Position numbers and translations under genes: made by a program. Below the pieces are notes generated by a model. That model saw only the letters and a program-made list of their open reading frames with translations. It was not told the DNA's origin and did no database searches. Positions 7,808 through 15,284 of a stretch of 64,000 nucleotides of DNA are shown in pieces. Positions within the stretch are counted from its first letter, which is position 1. Each line of letters starts with the position of its first letter. The DNA comes from Cypionkella sp049896245 (GTDB taxonomy: Bacteria > Pseudomonadota > Alphaproteobacteria > Rhodobacterales > Rhodobacteraceae): NCBI RefSeq assembly GCF_049896245.1, contig NZ_JAFCTX010000015.1:1-64000 (forward strand). The letters are read 5' to 3'.

Positions 7808-8512
7808 ATGGTTTCGGAAAAGATCACCCGGCGTAAGCTTTCGGATCAGGTGTTTGATCGGCTGCGGGCAATGATCCTGACCGGCGAATTGGCGGCGGGC
7901 GCGGTGGTGCCTTCGGAGCGCGCGCTGATGCAGCGCTTTGGCGTGGGCCGCCCTGCGGTGCGCGAGGCCTTGCAGCAAATGCACACCATGGGCCTGATCA
8001 GCATCGCGCATGGCGAGCGCAGCCGGGTGAAAGCGCTGAACGCCAGTGCGGCGCTGGGTCAGGTCGATGCGGTGGCGCAGCTGCTGTTGTCGGCAGAACC
8101 GGGGGCCTTGGCGCATCTGAAAGAGGCGCGACGGATGTTTGAGGCGGGCATGGTACGGTTGGCAGCCGAGAAGGCCATTCCGGCGGATGTGGCGGATCTG
8201 CAGGCGATTCTGGCGCATCAGCGCGACTGTCTGGGCGATGCGCGGGCCTTTGTCGCAGCTGACGTCGCCTTCCACACCCGGATTGCCGCGATGGCCGGCA
8301 ATCCGATCATGCTGGCGGTGTCGGAAGCGATGCTGAAATGGCTGTTTCGTTATCATTCGGCCTTGCTGCACTGGTCGGGCAAAGAGGATGTGACCCTGCA
8401 GGAACACGCTTTGATCCTTGCCCGCATTGCCGCCAAAGACGCGCCGGGGGCTGTGGCGGCGATGCAGGCGCATATCGCGCGCTCGGCGGATGTGATTGGG
8501 CATCACGGTTGA
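7808..8512 (+). CDS. GntR family regulator, FadR/FCD subfamily (NanR-like)
   Basis: The regulator has 234 residues. The N-terminal winged helix reads RKLSDQVFDRLRAMILTGEL, PSERALMQRFGVGRPAVREAL and a wing ending GERSRV, which resembles E. coli NanR. The C-terminal all-helical FCD domain contains FHTRIAAMAGNP and further histidines typical of its metal-dependent effector pocket. I prefer the ATG at 7808 (GGGGG just upstream) over an in-frame ATG at 7778 or TTG at 7763. It is the last gene of the apsD-apnL unit. The twin sites at 2836-2852 and 5032-5048 are its likely operators. The ligand is probably an apiose-pathway intermediate; that is inferred. Confidence 0.85.
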   Translation: MVSEKITRRKLSDQVFDRLRAMILTGELAAGAVVPSERALMQRFGVGRPAVREALQQMHTMGLISIAHGERSRVKALNASAALGQVDAVAQLLLSAEPGALAHLKEARRMFEAGMVRLAAEKAIPADVADLQAILAHQRDCLGDARAFVAADVAFHTRIAAMAGNPIMLAVSEAMLKWLFRYHSALLHWSGKEDVTLQEHALILARIAAKDAPGAVAAMQAHIARSADVIGHHG

Positions 8513-8545
8513 GACGGGCGCGGCATTTGGTATTTGCTCTTTTTG

Positions 8546-8603
8546 AAATACTCCCGCCGGAGGCTGCCTTGGTCAATGTCGGATGCCTCCGGCGGGAGTA
8601 TTT
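8546..8603. repeat. Inverted pair of AAATACTCCCGCCGGAGGC element, possible bidirectional terminator
   Basis: AAATACTCCCGCCGGAGGC at 8546-8564 is perfectly inverted at 8585-8603 across a 20-base loop, followed by a T run. It separates the converging gntR and dhaL genes, so it could end both transcripts. Single copies of the same element lie at 59978, 60044, 60108 (one change) and 44257 (diverged). Confidence 0.8.
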
Positions 8604-8639
8604 TCGCCAAGATGAAAATTTTAGATAAGTTTTAACGGT

Positions 8640-9239
8640 TTAGCCGAGAGCCTTGGCGAATTCCGCGATGATCATGCAAGCGCTGACGGCTCCGAGGTCT
8701 TTGTGGCCTAAGCTGCGTGCGCCAAGCCGTGCGGCGCGGCCCAAAGTGGCTTGCATTTCGGCGGTGGCATCCGCTCCGGTTTGCGCGGCCTGCAGGATTT
8801 CGCCCCAGGTTGCGCCGGATTTGGCTGCCTCCGACGCCGGGTGCCAGGCGTCGATCATGGTCTTTTGGCCGGGTTCGGCTTTGCCGCGATGGGCGATGCC
8901 TTCAGCCATCGCGGTGATCAGGGTCGGGGTTTCGGCGCGGGGCATCGCGGTTCGGGGGCCTGCGATTTTGGCGGCGCGCATCAAGGCAGTGGCATAGAGC
9001 GGGCCGGAGGAGGCGCCGACGGCGTTGAGGAATGCGCGGGCGGCGGTGTTGAATTGGTCTTGCAGGGTGGGCAAGCCGGGTACTGCTGCGGCTGCGGCTT
9101 GCATGCCCTGTTCCATCGCGATGCCATGATCGGCGTCTCCGATCAGGCCATCCAGCGCACAGAGCGTGTCTCGCTCGGTGGCCATGCGGGCGGCGAGATT
9201 TTCGAACAGGGTTGTGAGGTTTTCAGTTGTGAAATCCAT
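8640..9239 (-). CDS. dhaL: Dihydroxyacetone kinase subunit DhaL (probable tetrulose kinase subunit)
   Basis: DhaL is 199 residues long, the usual length. It carries the magnesium-nucleotide site LDGLIGDADHG with D30, D35 and D37, matching E. coli numbering, then VGASSGPLY and a C-terminal RAARLGARSLGHKDLGA. It is the ATP-binding partner of the DhaK gene three bases upstream. The pair belongs to the eryR-tpiB-rpiB-dhaK-dhaL operon. This context suggests L-erythrulose rather than dihydroxyacetone as substrate, as for the L-erythrulose kinases described in Mycobacterium. There is no DhaM-type phosphotransfer protein in the window, so ATP dependence is likely. Confidence 0.9.
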   Translation of the reverse strand: MDFTTENLTTLFENLAARMATERDTLCALDGLIGDADHGIAMEQGMQAAAAAVPGLPTLQDQFNTAARAFLNAVGASSGPLYATALMRAAKIAGPRTAMPRAETPTLITAMAEGIAHRGKAEPGQKTMIDAWHPASEAAKSGATWGEILQAAQTGADATAEMQATLGRAARLGARSLGHKDLGAVSACMIIAEFAKALG

Positions 9240-9242
9240 CGC

Positions 9243-10241
9243 TTAGCCAACCCGAAACATGGCGCAGTCGCATGGGTGGTCGAGCATTTGGGTGAGTTCA
9301 TCGTCGAGGTGCATGATCGTGATCGAAGCCCCGGCCATCTCCATCGAGGTGCAATAGGGGCCGACAAGGGCGGTGTGGACCGTCAGGCCAGCACTCGCCA
9401 GACGCTCGGCGACGCGGGCGTAGAGGATGTAAAGTTCCATCAAGGGGGTCGAGCCGAGCGAGTTCACCAGAACCGCGACCTTCCCGCCCCCAGGCGCGGC
9501 CATCTCAGTGAGGATCGCGTCGATGATCTCATCGGCGACCGCATTCGCGGGCTTCAGAGGCCCGCGCCGGATGCCGGGTTCACCGTGGATGCCCATGCCT
9601 ATTTCCATCTCGCCGCCCGGCAGATCGAAGTTCAGGCGGCGGGTTTGTGGCAGCGAGCAGGCGGAAAGCGCCACACCCATCGTATAGGTGCGGGCGTTGG
9701 CGTGGCGGGCGATGCGCTCAACCTCGTCCAGCGGCAGCATCAGATCAGCGGCAGCCCCGGTGCATTTGAAGATGAAGACATTTCCGGCCACGCCGCGCCG
9801 TTTGTTGGGGTCAGGCGAGGAGGCGATATCGTCGGTGGTCTGCACAGTGCGGGCCTCGATGCCCTCCATCTCCAACAGCTCCGACGCCATATCGAAATTC
9901 ATCACGTCACCGGCGTAATTGCCATACATGAACAGCACCCCTGTCCCGCCGTGGCTCGCCAAGGCGGCATCAACGGCGGGTTGTGGCGGCGGCGAGGCAA
10001 ACACGTTGCCCACCGCTGCGGCATCGGCCAAGCCCTTGCCGACAAAGCCCAAAAATGTCGGCTCATGCCCCGAGCCGCCGCCGATCACCAGCGCGACTTT
10101 GCCCACGCGAGGGCCATGCCTGGCTAAAATGGCGCGCGGGGCGGCGAGGGTCAGATGGTTGGGGTGTGCTGCGAGAACGCCCACCAGCATCTCATCCACC
10201 GCATGGTTGCCATCGTTGATCAGCTTTTGTGTGGGTGCCAT
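9243..10241 (-). CDS. dhaK: Dihydroxyacetone kinase subunit DhaK (probable L-erythrulose kinase subunit)
   Basis: DhaK has 332 residues. The substrate loop GGGSGHEP is at residues 54-61, YGNYAGDVMNF follows, and the histidine that binds the substrate carbonyl covalently is H219 in MGIHGEPGIRRG. The start at 10241 has GGAGG at good spacing; the frame stays open to 10292 without a ribosome binding site. It lies between rpiB and dhaL on the minus strand. In this operon the likely job is to make L-erythrulose 1-phosphate for TpiB. Dihydroxyacetone or D-erythrulose cannot be excluded. Confidence 0.9.
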   Translation of the reverse strand: MAPTQKLINDGNHAVDEMLVGVLAAHPNHLTLAAPRAILARHGPRVGKVALVIGGGSGHEPTFLGFVGKGLADAAAVGNVFASPPPQPAVDAALASHGGTGVLFMYGNYAGDVMNFDMASELLEMEGIEARTVQTTDDIASSPDPNKRRGVAGNVFIFKCTGAAADLMLPLDEVERIARHANARTYTMGVALSACSLPQTRRLNFDLPGGEMEIGMGIHGEPGIRRGPLKPANAVADEIIDAILTEMAAPGGGKVAVLVNSLGSTPLMELYILYARVAERLASAGLTVHTALVGPYCTSMEMAGASITIMHLDDELTQMLDHPCDCAMFRVG

Positions 10242-10352
10242 CTGCGCCTCCGGTTGTGCCGCAAGGATGCCTTGGGCATGAAATTGAAACAAGCCCGGCC
10301 GCGGAGGAAGCCGGGCTTGCTCTGCCTCACGGGCGAGCGTGCAGCCGCGAGG

Positions 10353-10802
10353 TTACGCGTATTTCTTATCCAGCGCGTTGATCGCATCGACATTGGTGGC
10401 CGAGCGGCCTTGGGGATCGAAAGTTTGCGCAAGGAAGGCATCGGCGATGGCCTTCGCCAGTTCCGGGCCAATCACCCGCGCACCCATGGTGATGATTTGC
10501 GCGTTGTTCGACAAAGCCGCACGTTCCGCCGAATAGGTGTCATGCGTCAGCGCTGCACGGATGCCGGGCACTTTGTTGGCGGAAATGCAGACGCCAATGC
10601 CGGTGCCGCAGACCAGAATGGCGCGGTCGTATGTGCCTTGCAGGACTTCGTTGGCGACCCGGTCGGACAGATTGGCGTAGAAGGCATCCGCGCCCGCTTC
10701 GGTGCGCGAAATCTCCGACACCTGATGCGCGCCTTTCAGATGGTCGGCGAGGATTTTGGCAAGGCCTTCGCCCGCAGAGTCGCCCGCGATTGCAAGTTTC
10801 AT
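10353..10802 (-). CDS. rpiB: RpiB-type sugar phosphate isomerase (D-erythrulose 4-phosphate isomerase, EryI-like)
   Basis: The 149-residue member of the RpiB/LacAB family starts MKLAIAGDSAG and has the active-site segment VCGTGIGVCISANK with C65, then GIRAALTHDTYSAERAALSNN. In erythritol-using Brucella and rhizobia this protein converts D-erythrulose 4-phosphate to D-erythrose 4-phosphate. The start at 10802 has GAAGGAGAA. It follows tpiB, with 11 bases between stop and start, consistent with one operon. A plain ribose 5-phosphate isomerase role is possible but less likely given the neighbours. Confidence 0.88.
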   Translation of the reverse strand: MKLAIAGDSAGEGLAKILADHLKGAHQVSEISRTEAGADAFYANLSDRVANEVLQGTYDRAILVCGTGIGVCISANKVPGIRAALTHDTYSAERAALSNNAQIITMGARVIGPELAKAIADAFLAQTFDPQGRSATNVDAINALDKKYA

Positions 10803-10813
10803 TGGGTTCTCCT

Positions 10814-11569
10814 TCACAAAGTTGCGGCAACGCGGGCGAGGATGTCGAGATAACCTGCGACATTCCAGGCCGAGCGGCCAATGAACAGCCCGTGGATATG
10901 CGGGCAGGTGATAAGTTCGGCGGCATTGTCGGAGTTGACCGAGCCGCCGTAAAGACAGGGGATGCGGCGGTTCAGGATGGTTTCAGCGGTGGCGATGATC
11001 TCGGCTTGGCGTGCGTCGGCATAGTCCGATGTCGCGGGGATGCCATTGGTGCCGATGGCCCAGACCGGTTCATAGGCCAGCAGGATCGTGCTGGACTTTT
11101 GCGCGGCGGAAAGCTTGCTCAGAGCGCCTTTGACTTGGGCCGCGAGGGTTTCGGTGGCGCGACCAGCTTCTCGTTCGGCGAGGGTTTCGCCAATGCAAAT
11201 CAAGGGTATAAGGCCGTGGCGCACCGCTGCTTCCACCTTCAGGCCGACGGTTTCATCGGTTTCATGGAAGAATTCGCGGCGTTCTGAATGGCCCAACTCG
11301 ACGATATCCAGCCCGCAATCCTTTAGCATCAAGGGTGAGATTTCGCCCGTCCAAGCGCCGTCATCGGCCCAGTGCATGTTCTGCGCGCCGACTTTCACCG
11401 AGGTATTGGCGAGCATAGCCTTGACCTCTCGCACGGCAGTAAAGGGCGGGATCACGAAGCGTTGGATGCGGGGATCTGCTTGTGCGGGCAAACCTTCGAC
11501 GAAGGCCCGAGCTTCGGCGAGGGTTTTGTTCATTTTCCAACTGGTGCCGACCCAGACGTGTTTGCTCAT
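10814..11569 (-). CDS. tpiB: TpiB/EryH-type triosephosphate isomerase homologue (L-erythrulose 1-phosphate isomerase)
   Basis: The TIM-barrel isomerase has 251 residues with catalytic K12 (TSWKMNK), H94 (LGHSERR) and E167 (AYEPVWAIG), and the phosphate site YGGSVN. Two differences from ordinary triosephosphate isomerase stand out: serine instead of asparagine two residues before the catalytic lysine, and a loop-6 lid reading GTNGIPAT rather than GTGKTAT. I recall the same GTSWKMNK start in rhizobial/Brucella erythritol loci, where the enzyme converts L-erythrulose 1-phosphate to D-erythrulose 4-phosphate. Its ATG overlaps the eryR stop by 4 bases. A housekeeping tpiA is expected elsewhere in the genome. 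Confidence 0.88.
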   Translation of the reverse strand: MSKHVWVGTSWKMNKTLAEARAFVEGLPAQADPRIQRFVIPPFTAVREVKAMLANTSVKVGAQNMHWADDGAWTGEISPLMLKDCGLDIVELGHSERREFFHETDETVGLKVEAAVRHGLIPLICIGETLAEREAGRATETLAAQVKGALSKLSAAQKSSTILLAYEPVWAIGTNGIPATSDYADARQAEIIATAETILNRRIPCLYGGSVNSDNAAELITCPHIHGLFIGRSAWNVAGYLDILARVAATL

Positions 11570-12336
11570 GCGCGGTCTCCTGCGATGTTTAGGCTGATCC
11601 CAGCCCGGTCCAAAGCGGCGCGGGCCTCAGATTCGGGCGGGGCATCGGCGATAATGGTGTCGAATTCGGAGAGATCGGCCAGCACATGCAAGGCTTGGCG
11701 GCCAAAGCGTTGGTGGTTGACCAAAAGACAGGTCTTGGCGGCAGAGGCGATCATCGCGCGTTTGGCGCGCACCGCGTTGTCATCCATGTGAAACGCGCGG
11801 GTGCCCTGCACGGCGGGGGCAGAAATGAAGGCCACATCTGCGTGCAGACGGGTGAGGGTTTCTTCGGTGACAACACCAAAGAAGCCATTGAATTTATAAG
11901 AGTAAACCCCGCCCAAGGCGATCAGGGTTATGCCATGTTCGGCCCTAAGCGCATCCATGATCGCGGCATTGTTGGTGATCACCGTCAGCGGACGCTTTTC
12001 CGGCAGCATCGCGCCCAACACGGCGGCCATCGAGCCATCATTGATCATTAAGGTCATGCCCGGCTCGATCAATTCCAGTGCTGCGCGGGCCATGCGGGCC
12101 TTGGCGGCACCCTCTTGGCGGGCACGAAAGCGGAAGTCGGATTCGAACTGGGTGCCTGATTCAATCGTCGCCCCGCCGCGCATTTTGCGCAACAGGCCCT
12201 CGGATTCCAGATCATCGAGATCGCGGTGAATGGTCATTTTCGACACCGCAAAGCGTTCGGCCAGATCATCCAGATCGACCGCATGCTGCTCGACCAGCAG
12301 ATCCATAATCGCCTGTTTGCGATCTTCGCGCTTCAC
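11566..12336 (-). CDS. eryR: DeoR family repressor (EryR-like)
   Basis: The N-terminal DeoR helix-turn-helix reads VDLDDLAERFAVSKMTIHRDLDDLESEGLLRKMRGGA, followed by a sugar-phosphate-sensing DeoRC domain with ITNNAAIMD and the DNA/ligand-interface segment LLVNHQRFGRQALHVLADLSEFD. A GTG start at 12336 preceded by AAGGGGAA gives 256 residues and is preferred; the in-frame ATG at 12378 lacks a ribosome binding site. It heads the tpiB-rpiB-dhaK-dhaL operon and faces the transaldolase gene, so it probably controls both from the intergenic region. The inducer is probably a tetrulose phosphate, by analogy with the rhizobial eryR-tpiB-rpiB unit. Confidence 0.82.
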   Translation of the reverse strand: MKREDRKQAIMDLLVEQHAVDLDDLAERFAVSKMTIHRDLDDLESEGLLRKMRGGATIESGTQFESDFRFRARQEGAAKARMARAALELIEPGMTLMINDGSMAAVLGAMLPEKRPLTVITNNAAIMDALRAEHGITLIALGGVYSYKFNGFFGVVTEETLTRLHADVAFISAPAVQGTRAFHMDDNAVRAKRAMIASAAKTCLLVNHQRFGRQALHVLADLSEFDTIIADAPPESEARAALDRAGISLNIAGDRA

Positions 12337-12486
12337 CAGATTCCCCTTGTTTTGACAATATTTAACATCGCAGATCACGAATGAAAAGTTATTTATGTGA
12401 TTTTGCGACTTTAACTTGTGATAATCTGCCAGTTCCTGTAGCTGTTAGTGCAAGCATACACATCGATTCCCGCAGAGGAGAGCGTG
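12337..12486. promoter_or_regulatory. Divergent promoter region, eryR / transaldolase
   Basis: This AT-rich 150-base region separates eryR (minus) from the transaldolase gene (plus). TGTGATAAT at 12417-12425 recurs inverted at 19404-19412 upstream of eryA, which makes it a weak candidate for a shared ery operator. No clear -35/-10 pair can be named with confidence. Confidence 0.35.
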
Positions 12487-13140
12487 ATGAAATTCTTTGT
12501 CGATACCGCCGTTGTCAGCGAAATCGCCGAGTTAAACGATTATGGCTTTTTGGATGGCGTCACCACCAACCCCAGCCTGATCGCGAAATCTGGTCGTGAT
12601 TTCAAAGAGGTGATCGCTGAAATCTGCGCTTTGGTTGAAGGCCCGGTTTCGGCTGAGGTCGCTTCGATGGACTACGATGGCATGGTGGCCGAGGGCGAGC
12701 ATCTGGCGAAGATCGCCAAAAACGTGGTGATTAAGCTGCCACTGACTCTGCCGGGTTTGAAGGCTTGCCGCTATTTTGCGCAAAAAGGTATCAAAACCAA
12801 TGTGACATTGTGCTTCACCGCCAATCAGGCGTTATTGGCGGCGAAAGCCGGGGCGACTTACATCTCGCCCTTCCTTGGCCGCTTGGACGATATCAACATC
12901 GACGGCATGGATTTGATCCGCGACATCCGCGAGATTTACGACAACTACGGCTTTGAGACGCAGATCCTTGCGGCCTCGATCCGCAGTGCCAACCATGTCA
13001 AGGAAGCAGCCCTTGCGGGTGCCGATGTCGCGACGATTCCTGCCAGCGTTATCAAGGGCTTGGCCAATCATGTGCTGACCGAAAAAGGCCTTGAGCAATT
13101 CGCCAAAGATTGGGCGGCCACTGGCCAAACCATTCTTTAA
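12487..13140 (+). CDS. Small transaldolase / fructose-6-phosphate aldolase family
   Basis: The 217-residue protein is of the short transaldolase class (TalC/FSA type). It starts MKFFVDTAVVSEI, has DGVTTNPSLIAKSG, the Schiff-base lysine in VVIKLPLTLPGLKA, NVTLCFTANQALLAAKAGATYISPFLGRLDD and ILAASIRSANHV. The ATG at 12487 has AGAGGAGAG upstream. Transaldolase uses erythrose 4-phosphate, the end product of the neighbouring tpiB/rpiB route, and would feed it into the pentose phosphate pathway. It is divergent from eryR and convergent with eryD. Whether it is a true transaldolase or an FSA-type aldolase cannot be settled by eye. Confidence 0.85.
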   Translation: MKFFVDTAVVSEIAELNDYGFLDGVTTNPSLIAKSGRDFKEVIAEICALVEGPVSAEVASMDYDGMVAEGEHLAKIAKNVVIKLPLTLPGLKACRYFAQKGIKTNVTLCFTANQALLAAKAGATYISPFLGRLDDINIDGMDLIRDIREIYDNYGFETQILAASIRSANHVKEAALAGADVATIPASVIKGLANHVLTEKGLEQFAKDWAATGQTIL

Positions 13141-13141
13141 G

Positions 13142-13168
13142 GCGCCTTGAGGTAACACCTCAAAGCGC
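13142..13168 (+). terminator. Hairpin after transaldolase gene
   Basis: TTGAGGT (13147-13153) pairs with ACCTCAA (13157-13163) around an AAC loop. After one mismatch the stem extends through GCGC at 13142-13145 and 13165-13168. It begins two bases after the transaldolase stop codon. There is no T run. Confidence 0.5.
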
Positions 13169-13176
13169 TTGGCGAT

Positions 13177-13209
13177 AGGCCGGGCGACCGTGGTGGGCCA
13201 GCCCGGCCT
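13177..13209 (-). terminator. Hairpin at 3' end of eryD
   Basis: AGGCCGGGC (13177-13185) is perfectly inverted at 13201-13209, the latter overlapping the first base of the eryD stop codon. With the adjacent hairpin it probably ends the two converging transcripts. No T run follows on either strand. Confidence 0.45.
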
Positions 13210-14156
13210 CATTTCCCCAAAACCAGCGCGCGGGCGGTGGTCTCATCGGTGATCAGGCCCTTCAGGCGGCGGCTGGACAACACCGCGCGGATTGATTGCA
13301 CCTTGTCCGGCCCGCCCGCGATGGCGATGATCTGATCGCCCGTTTTGGCAAAACTGACCGCCAAAGTCCGGGCCGTCAGCTGGGTTTGCAGGATGTTTCC
13401 GGCGGCGTCAAAGAAATGGCCCAGCAACTCGCCGACACCGCCTGCAGCCTGTATCGCTTTGATTTCCTTCGGCTCTATCATGCCCGAGGCCACCAGTTGC
13501 GCATCGACCTCGACCGTGCCGATGCCAACCAGTTTCAACCCCGCACCCTGTGCCAGAGCGAAGACTTCGGCAACGCCGCGCTGTGCCAGCAAAACCTCGC
13601 GGTCCTCAGCGGTATTGGCGAAAAACGGCACCGGCATCACATAGGCGCGCGCACCGGTTTTCTCGGCAATGCGGTGCATCACGTCATGTGGATTTGCCGA
13701 GTAGTTCCGGGTAAGCCCGCCTAATAGAGAGACAAAATTCAGATCAGGGGCCTCGATGCGTGGCAAATGCTGCAGCATCGCGGCCAAAGTGCGGCCATGG
13801 CCCAGCCCGATCACCGGGATGGTGGCAAGCTCGATCTGGCGGTGCAGAAAGCCCGCCCCCGCCATGCCCAAGGTGCGGATCGGCAGGCCAACTTCATCCA
13901 GATCGGGCGCAACTTCGCAGAAATCCAAGCCATAGCGAGCGGCGAGTGCGGTCTCTAGCTCGACACATTCGATGATATCGCCGTCGATGGTGACTTTCAC
14001 AGCACCCTCGGTCACCGCGCGGGCAATCAAACGGTGGGCTTTCACCGAGGTGATCCCCAGCCGCTTTGCCACAGCGGCTTGCGTCAGCCCGCCGACGTAG
14101 TGCAGCCAGGCGGCGCGGATCGCCAAAGAGCGTTCGGGGTCAAGCGCGCGGCTCAT
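13209..14156 (-). CDS. eryD: SorC family regulator (EryD-like)
   Basis: The 315-residue SorC/DeoR-type regulator begins MSRALDPERS. Its N-terminal helix-turn-helix covers AAWLHYVGGLTQAAVAKRLGITSVKAHRLIARA, and the C-terminal sugar-phosphate-binding domain has LGHGRTLAAMLQHLP, VSLLGGLTRNY and IAIAGGPDKVQSIRAVL. EryD represses erythritol genes in Brucella and rhizobia and is released by a pathway intermediate. The ATG at 14156 overlaps the stop of the alcohol dehydrogenase gene (ATGA). It is the last gene of eryA-eryB-eryC-adh-eryD. The longer open frame to 14312 reads antisense-like and is rejected. Confidence 0.83.
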   Translation of the reverse strand: MSRALDPERSLAIRAAWLHYVGGLTQAAVAKRLGITSVKAHRLIARAVTEGAVKVTIDGDIIECVELETALAARYGLDFCEVAPDLDEVGLPIRTLGMAGAGFLHRQIELATIPVIGLGHGRTLAAMLQHLPRIEAPDLNFVSLLGGLTRNYSANPHDVMHRIAEKTGARAYVMPVPFFANTAEDREVLLAQRGVAEVFALAQGAGLKLVGIGTVEVDAQLVASGMIEPKEIKAIQAAGGVGELLGHFFDAAGNILQTQLTARTLAVSFAKTGDQIIAIAGGPDKVQSIRAVLSSRRLKGLITDETTARALVLGK

Positions 14157-15274
14157 GCGGTGGCCATAAGGATCGCCAGATCGGAAGCGGAAAGCTGCGC
14201 CGGATTGGCCTGCATCGACGAAGATGTGGCGGCAGCTTCGGCGGCTTGGAGCAGGTGCTGCGGCGTGAAGCCCATCTGCGCAAGGCTGGGCAGACCGTTT
14301 TGGCGCGACCATTTAGTCAGCGTTGGCAGGGCGTTTTCATAAGGGGTTTCAAAGGCTTCTGCAATCCAACCGATCACCTGTCGGATGCGCGTGGGATTTT
14401 CAGCGCGGGCGGCGTTCAGCGCCAACCCATGCGGCAGCAGCGTGCCACAGATCGCCCCATGCGGCGCTGGCAGCAGCCCGCCCAACGGACCAGCAAGGCC
14501 ATGGATCACGCCAAGCCCCGCATTGGCCAACGCGAGACCACCGCAAAGGCTGATCCACGCCATGTCATCACGGGCTTGCGCATCCTCGTTCACCATTAAC
14601 CGCCGCATTGCGCGCAAACCCTGCGGGATCGCATCGCGGCAAAGCGCATCGGTCAGGCGGTTGGCGCGGGTGCAGATATAGGGCTCGATCACTTGGGTGA
14701 TGGCGTCAAGGCCCGAGGCGAGTGTGATGGCTTTCGGCGTATTGTCGGTCAGCGCGGGGTCGATAATCGCCAAAGCGGGCAGCATCCGCTTGTCGCGCAA
14801 GGATACTTTGCGGCTGTGTTCGGGGGAGCCGATCACCGCGTTGCGGGTGACTTCCGCACCGGTGCCTGCGGTGGTGGGGATGGCGACAAACGGCAAGGGT
14901 GCGTGATCCAGCGGCAGGGATTTGCCAATAACTTCAAGGTGATCCATCAACGGTTGCGTGGCGGGGAGCATCGCCGCCACGGCTTTGCCTGCGTCAATCA
15001 CCGCGCCGCCACCAAGGCTGACCACGACCTGAGCACCTTTGGCCGCCATAGTTGCGGCCTCGATCATCGCGATGTCAGGCTCGCCCTGCACCGTAAAGCG
15101 GGTAACATCACAGCCCTGCCCTGCCAGCGCCTCGGCCAGCCAATCGGCGCGGGCGGGGGTGCCGTGCAGCAGGAAAACCCTTTTGCCGAGGGCTTTGATC
15201 CGGCTCGCCGCTTGTGCCGCCTGCCCACGTCCGAACAGAATTTCTGTGGCGGTTAGGAACGCGAATACAGACAT
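14153..15274 (-). CDS. Iron-containing alcohol dehydrogenase
   Basis: This group III dehydrogenase has 373 residues. The NAD(P) motif is VVSLGGGAVIDAGKAVA, and IPTTAGTGAEVTRNAVI is the family signature. Metal ligands are visible in SGLDAITQVIEPY, NAGLGVIHGLAGPLGG and LLPAPHGAICGTLLPHG. The ATG at 15274 has GAGGAGG. It is inserted between eryC and eryD, where rhizobial loci known to me do not always have it. It may interconvert a tetritol and a tetrulose (for example L-erythrulose) and so link free erythrulose to the ery genes. The substrate is not visible from sequence; the C-terminal half also resembles maleylacetate reductases. Confidence 0.8.
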   Translation of the reverse strand: MSVFAFLTATEILFGRGQAAQAASRIKALGKRVFLLHGTPARADWLAEALAGQGCDVTRFTVQGEPDIAMIEAATMAAKGAQVVVSLGGGAVIDAGKAVAAMLPATQPLMDHLEVIGKSLPLDHAPLPFVAIPTTAGTGAEVTRNAVIGSPEHSRKVSLRDKRMLPALAIIDPALTDNTPKAITLASGLDAITQVIEPYICTRANRLTDALCRDAIPQGLRAMRRLMVNEDAQARDDMAWISLCGGLALANAGLGVIHGLAGPLGGLLPAPHGAICGTLLPHGLALNAARAENPTRIRQVIGWIAEAFETPYENALPTLTKWSRQNGLPSLAQMGFTPQHLLQAAEAAATSSSMQANPAQLSASDLAILMATA

Positions 15275-15284
15275 GGCAGCCTCC

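Noticed and set aside
8751..10127. Long plus-strand reading frame (458 codons) opposite dhaL/dhaK
   Set aside because: It is antisense to two genes with full DhaL and DhaK motifs; glycine-rich, low-complexity translation with no domain is what GC-rich DNA gives on the opposite strand.
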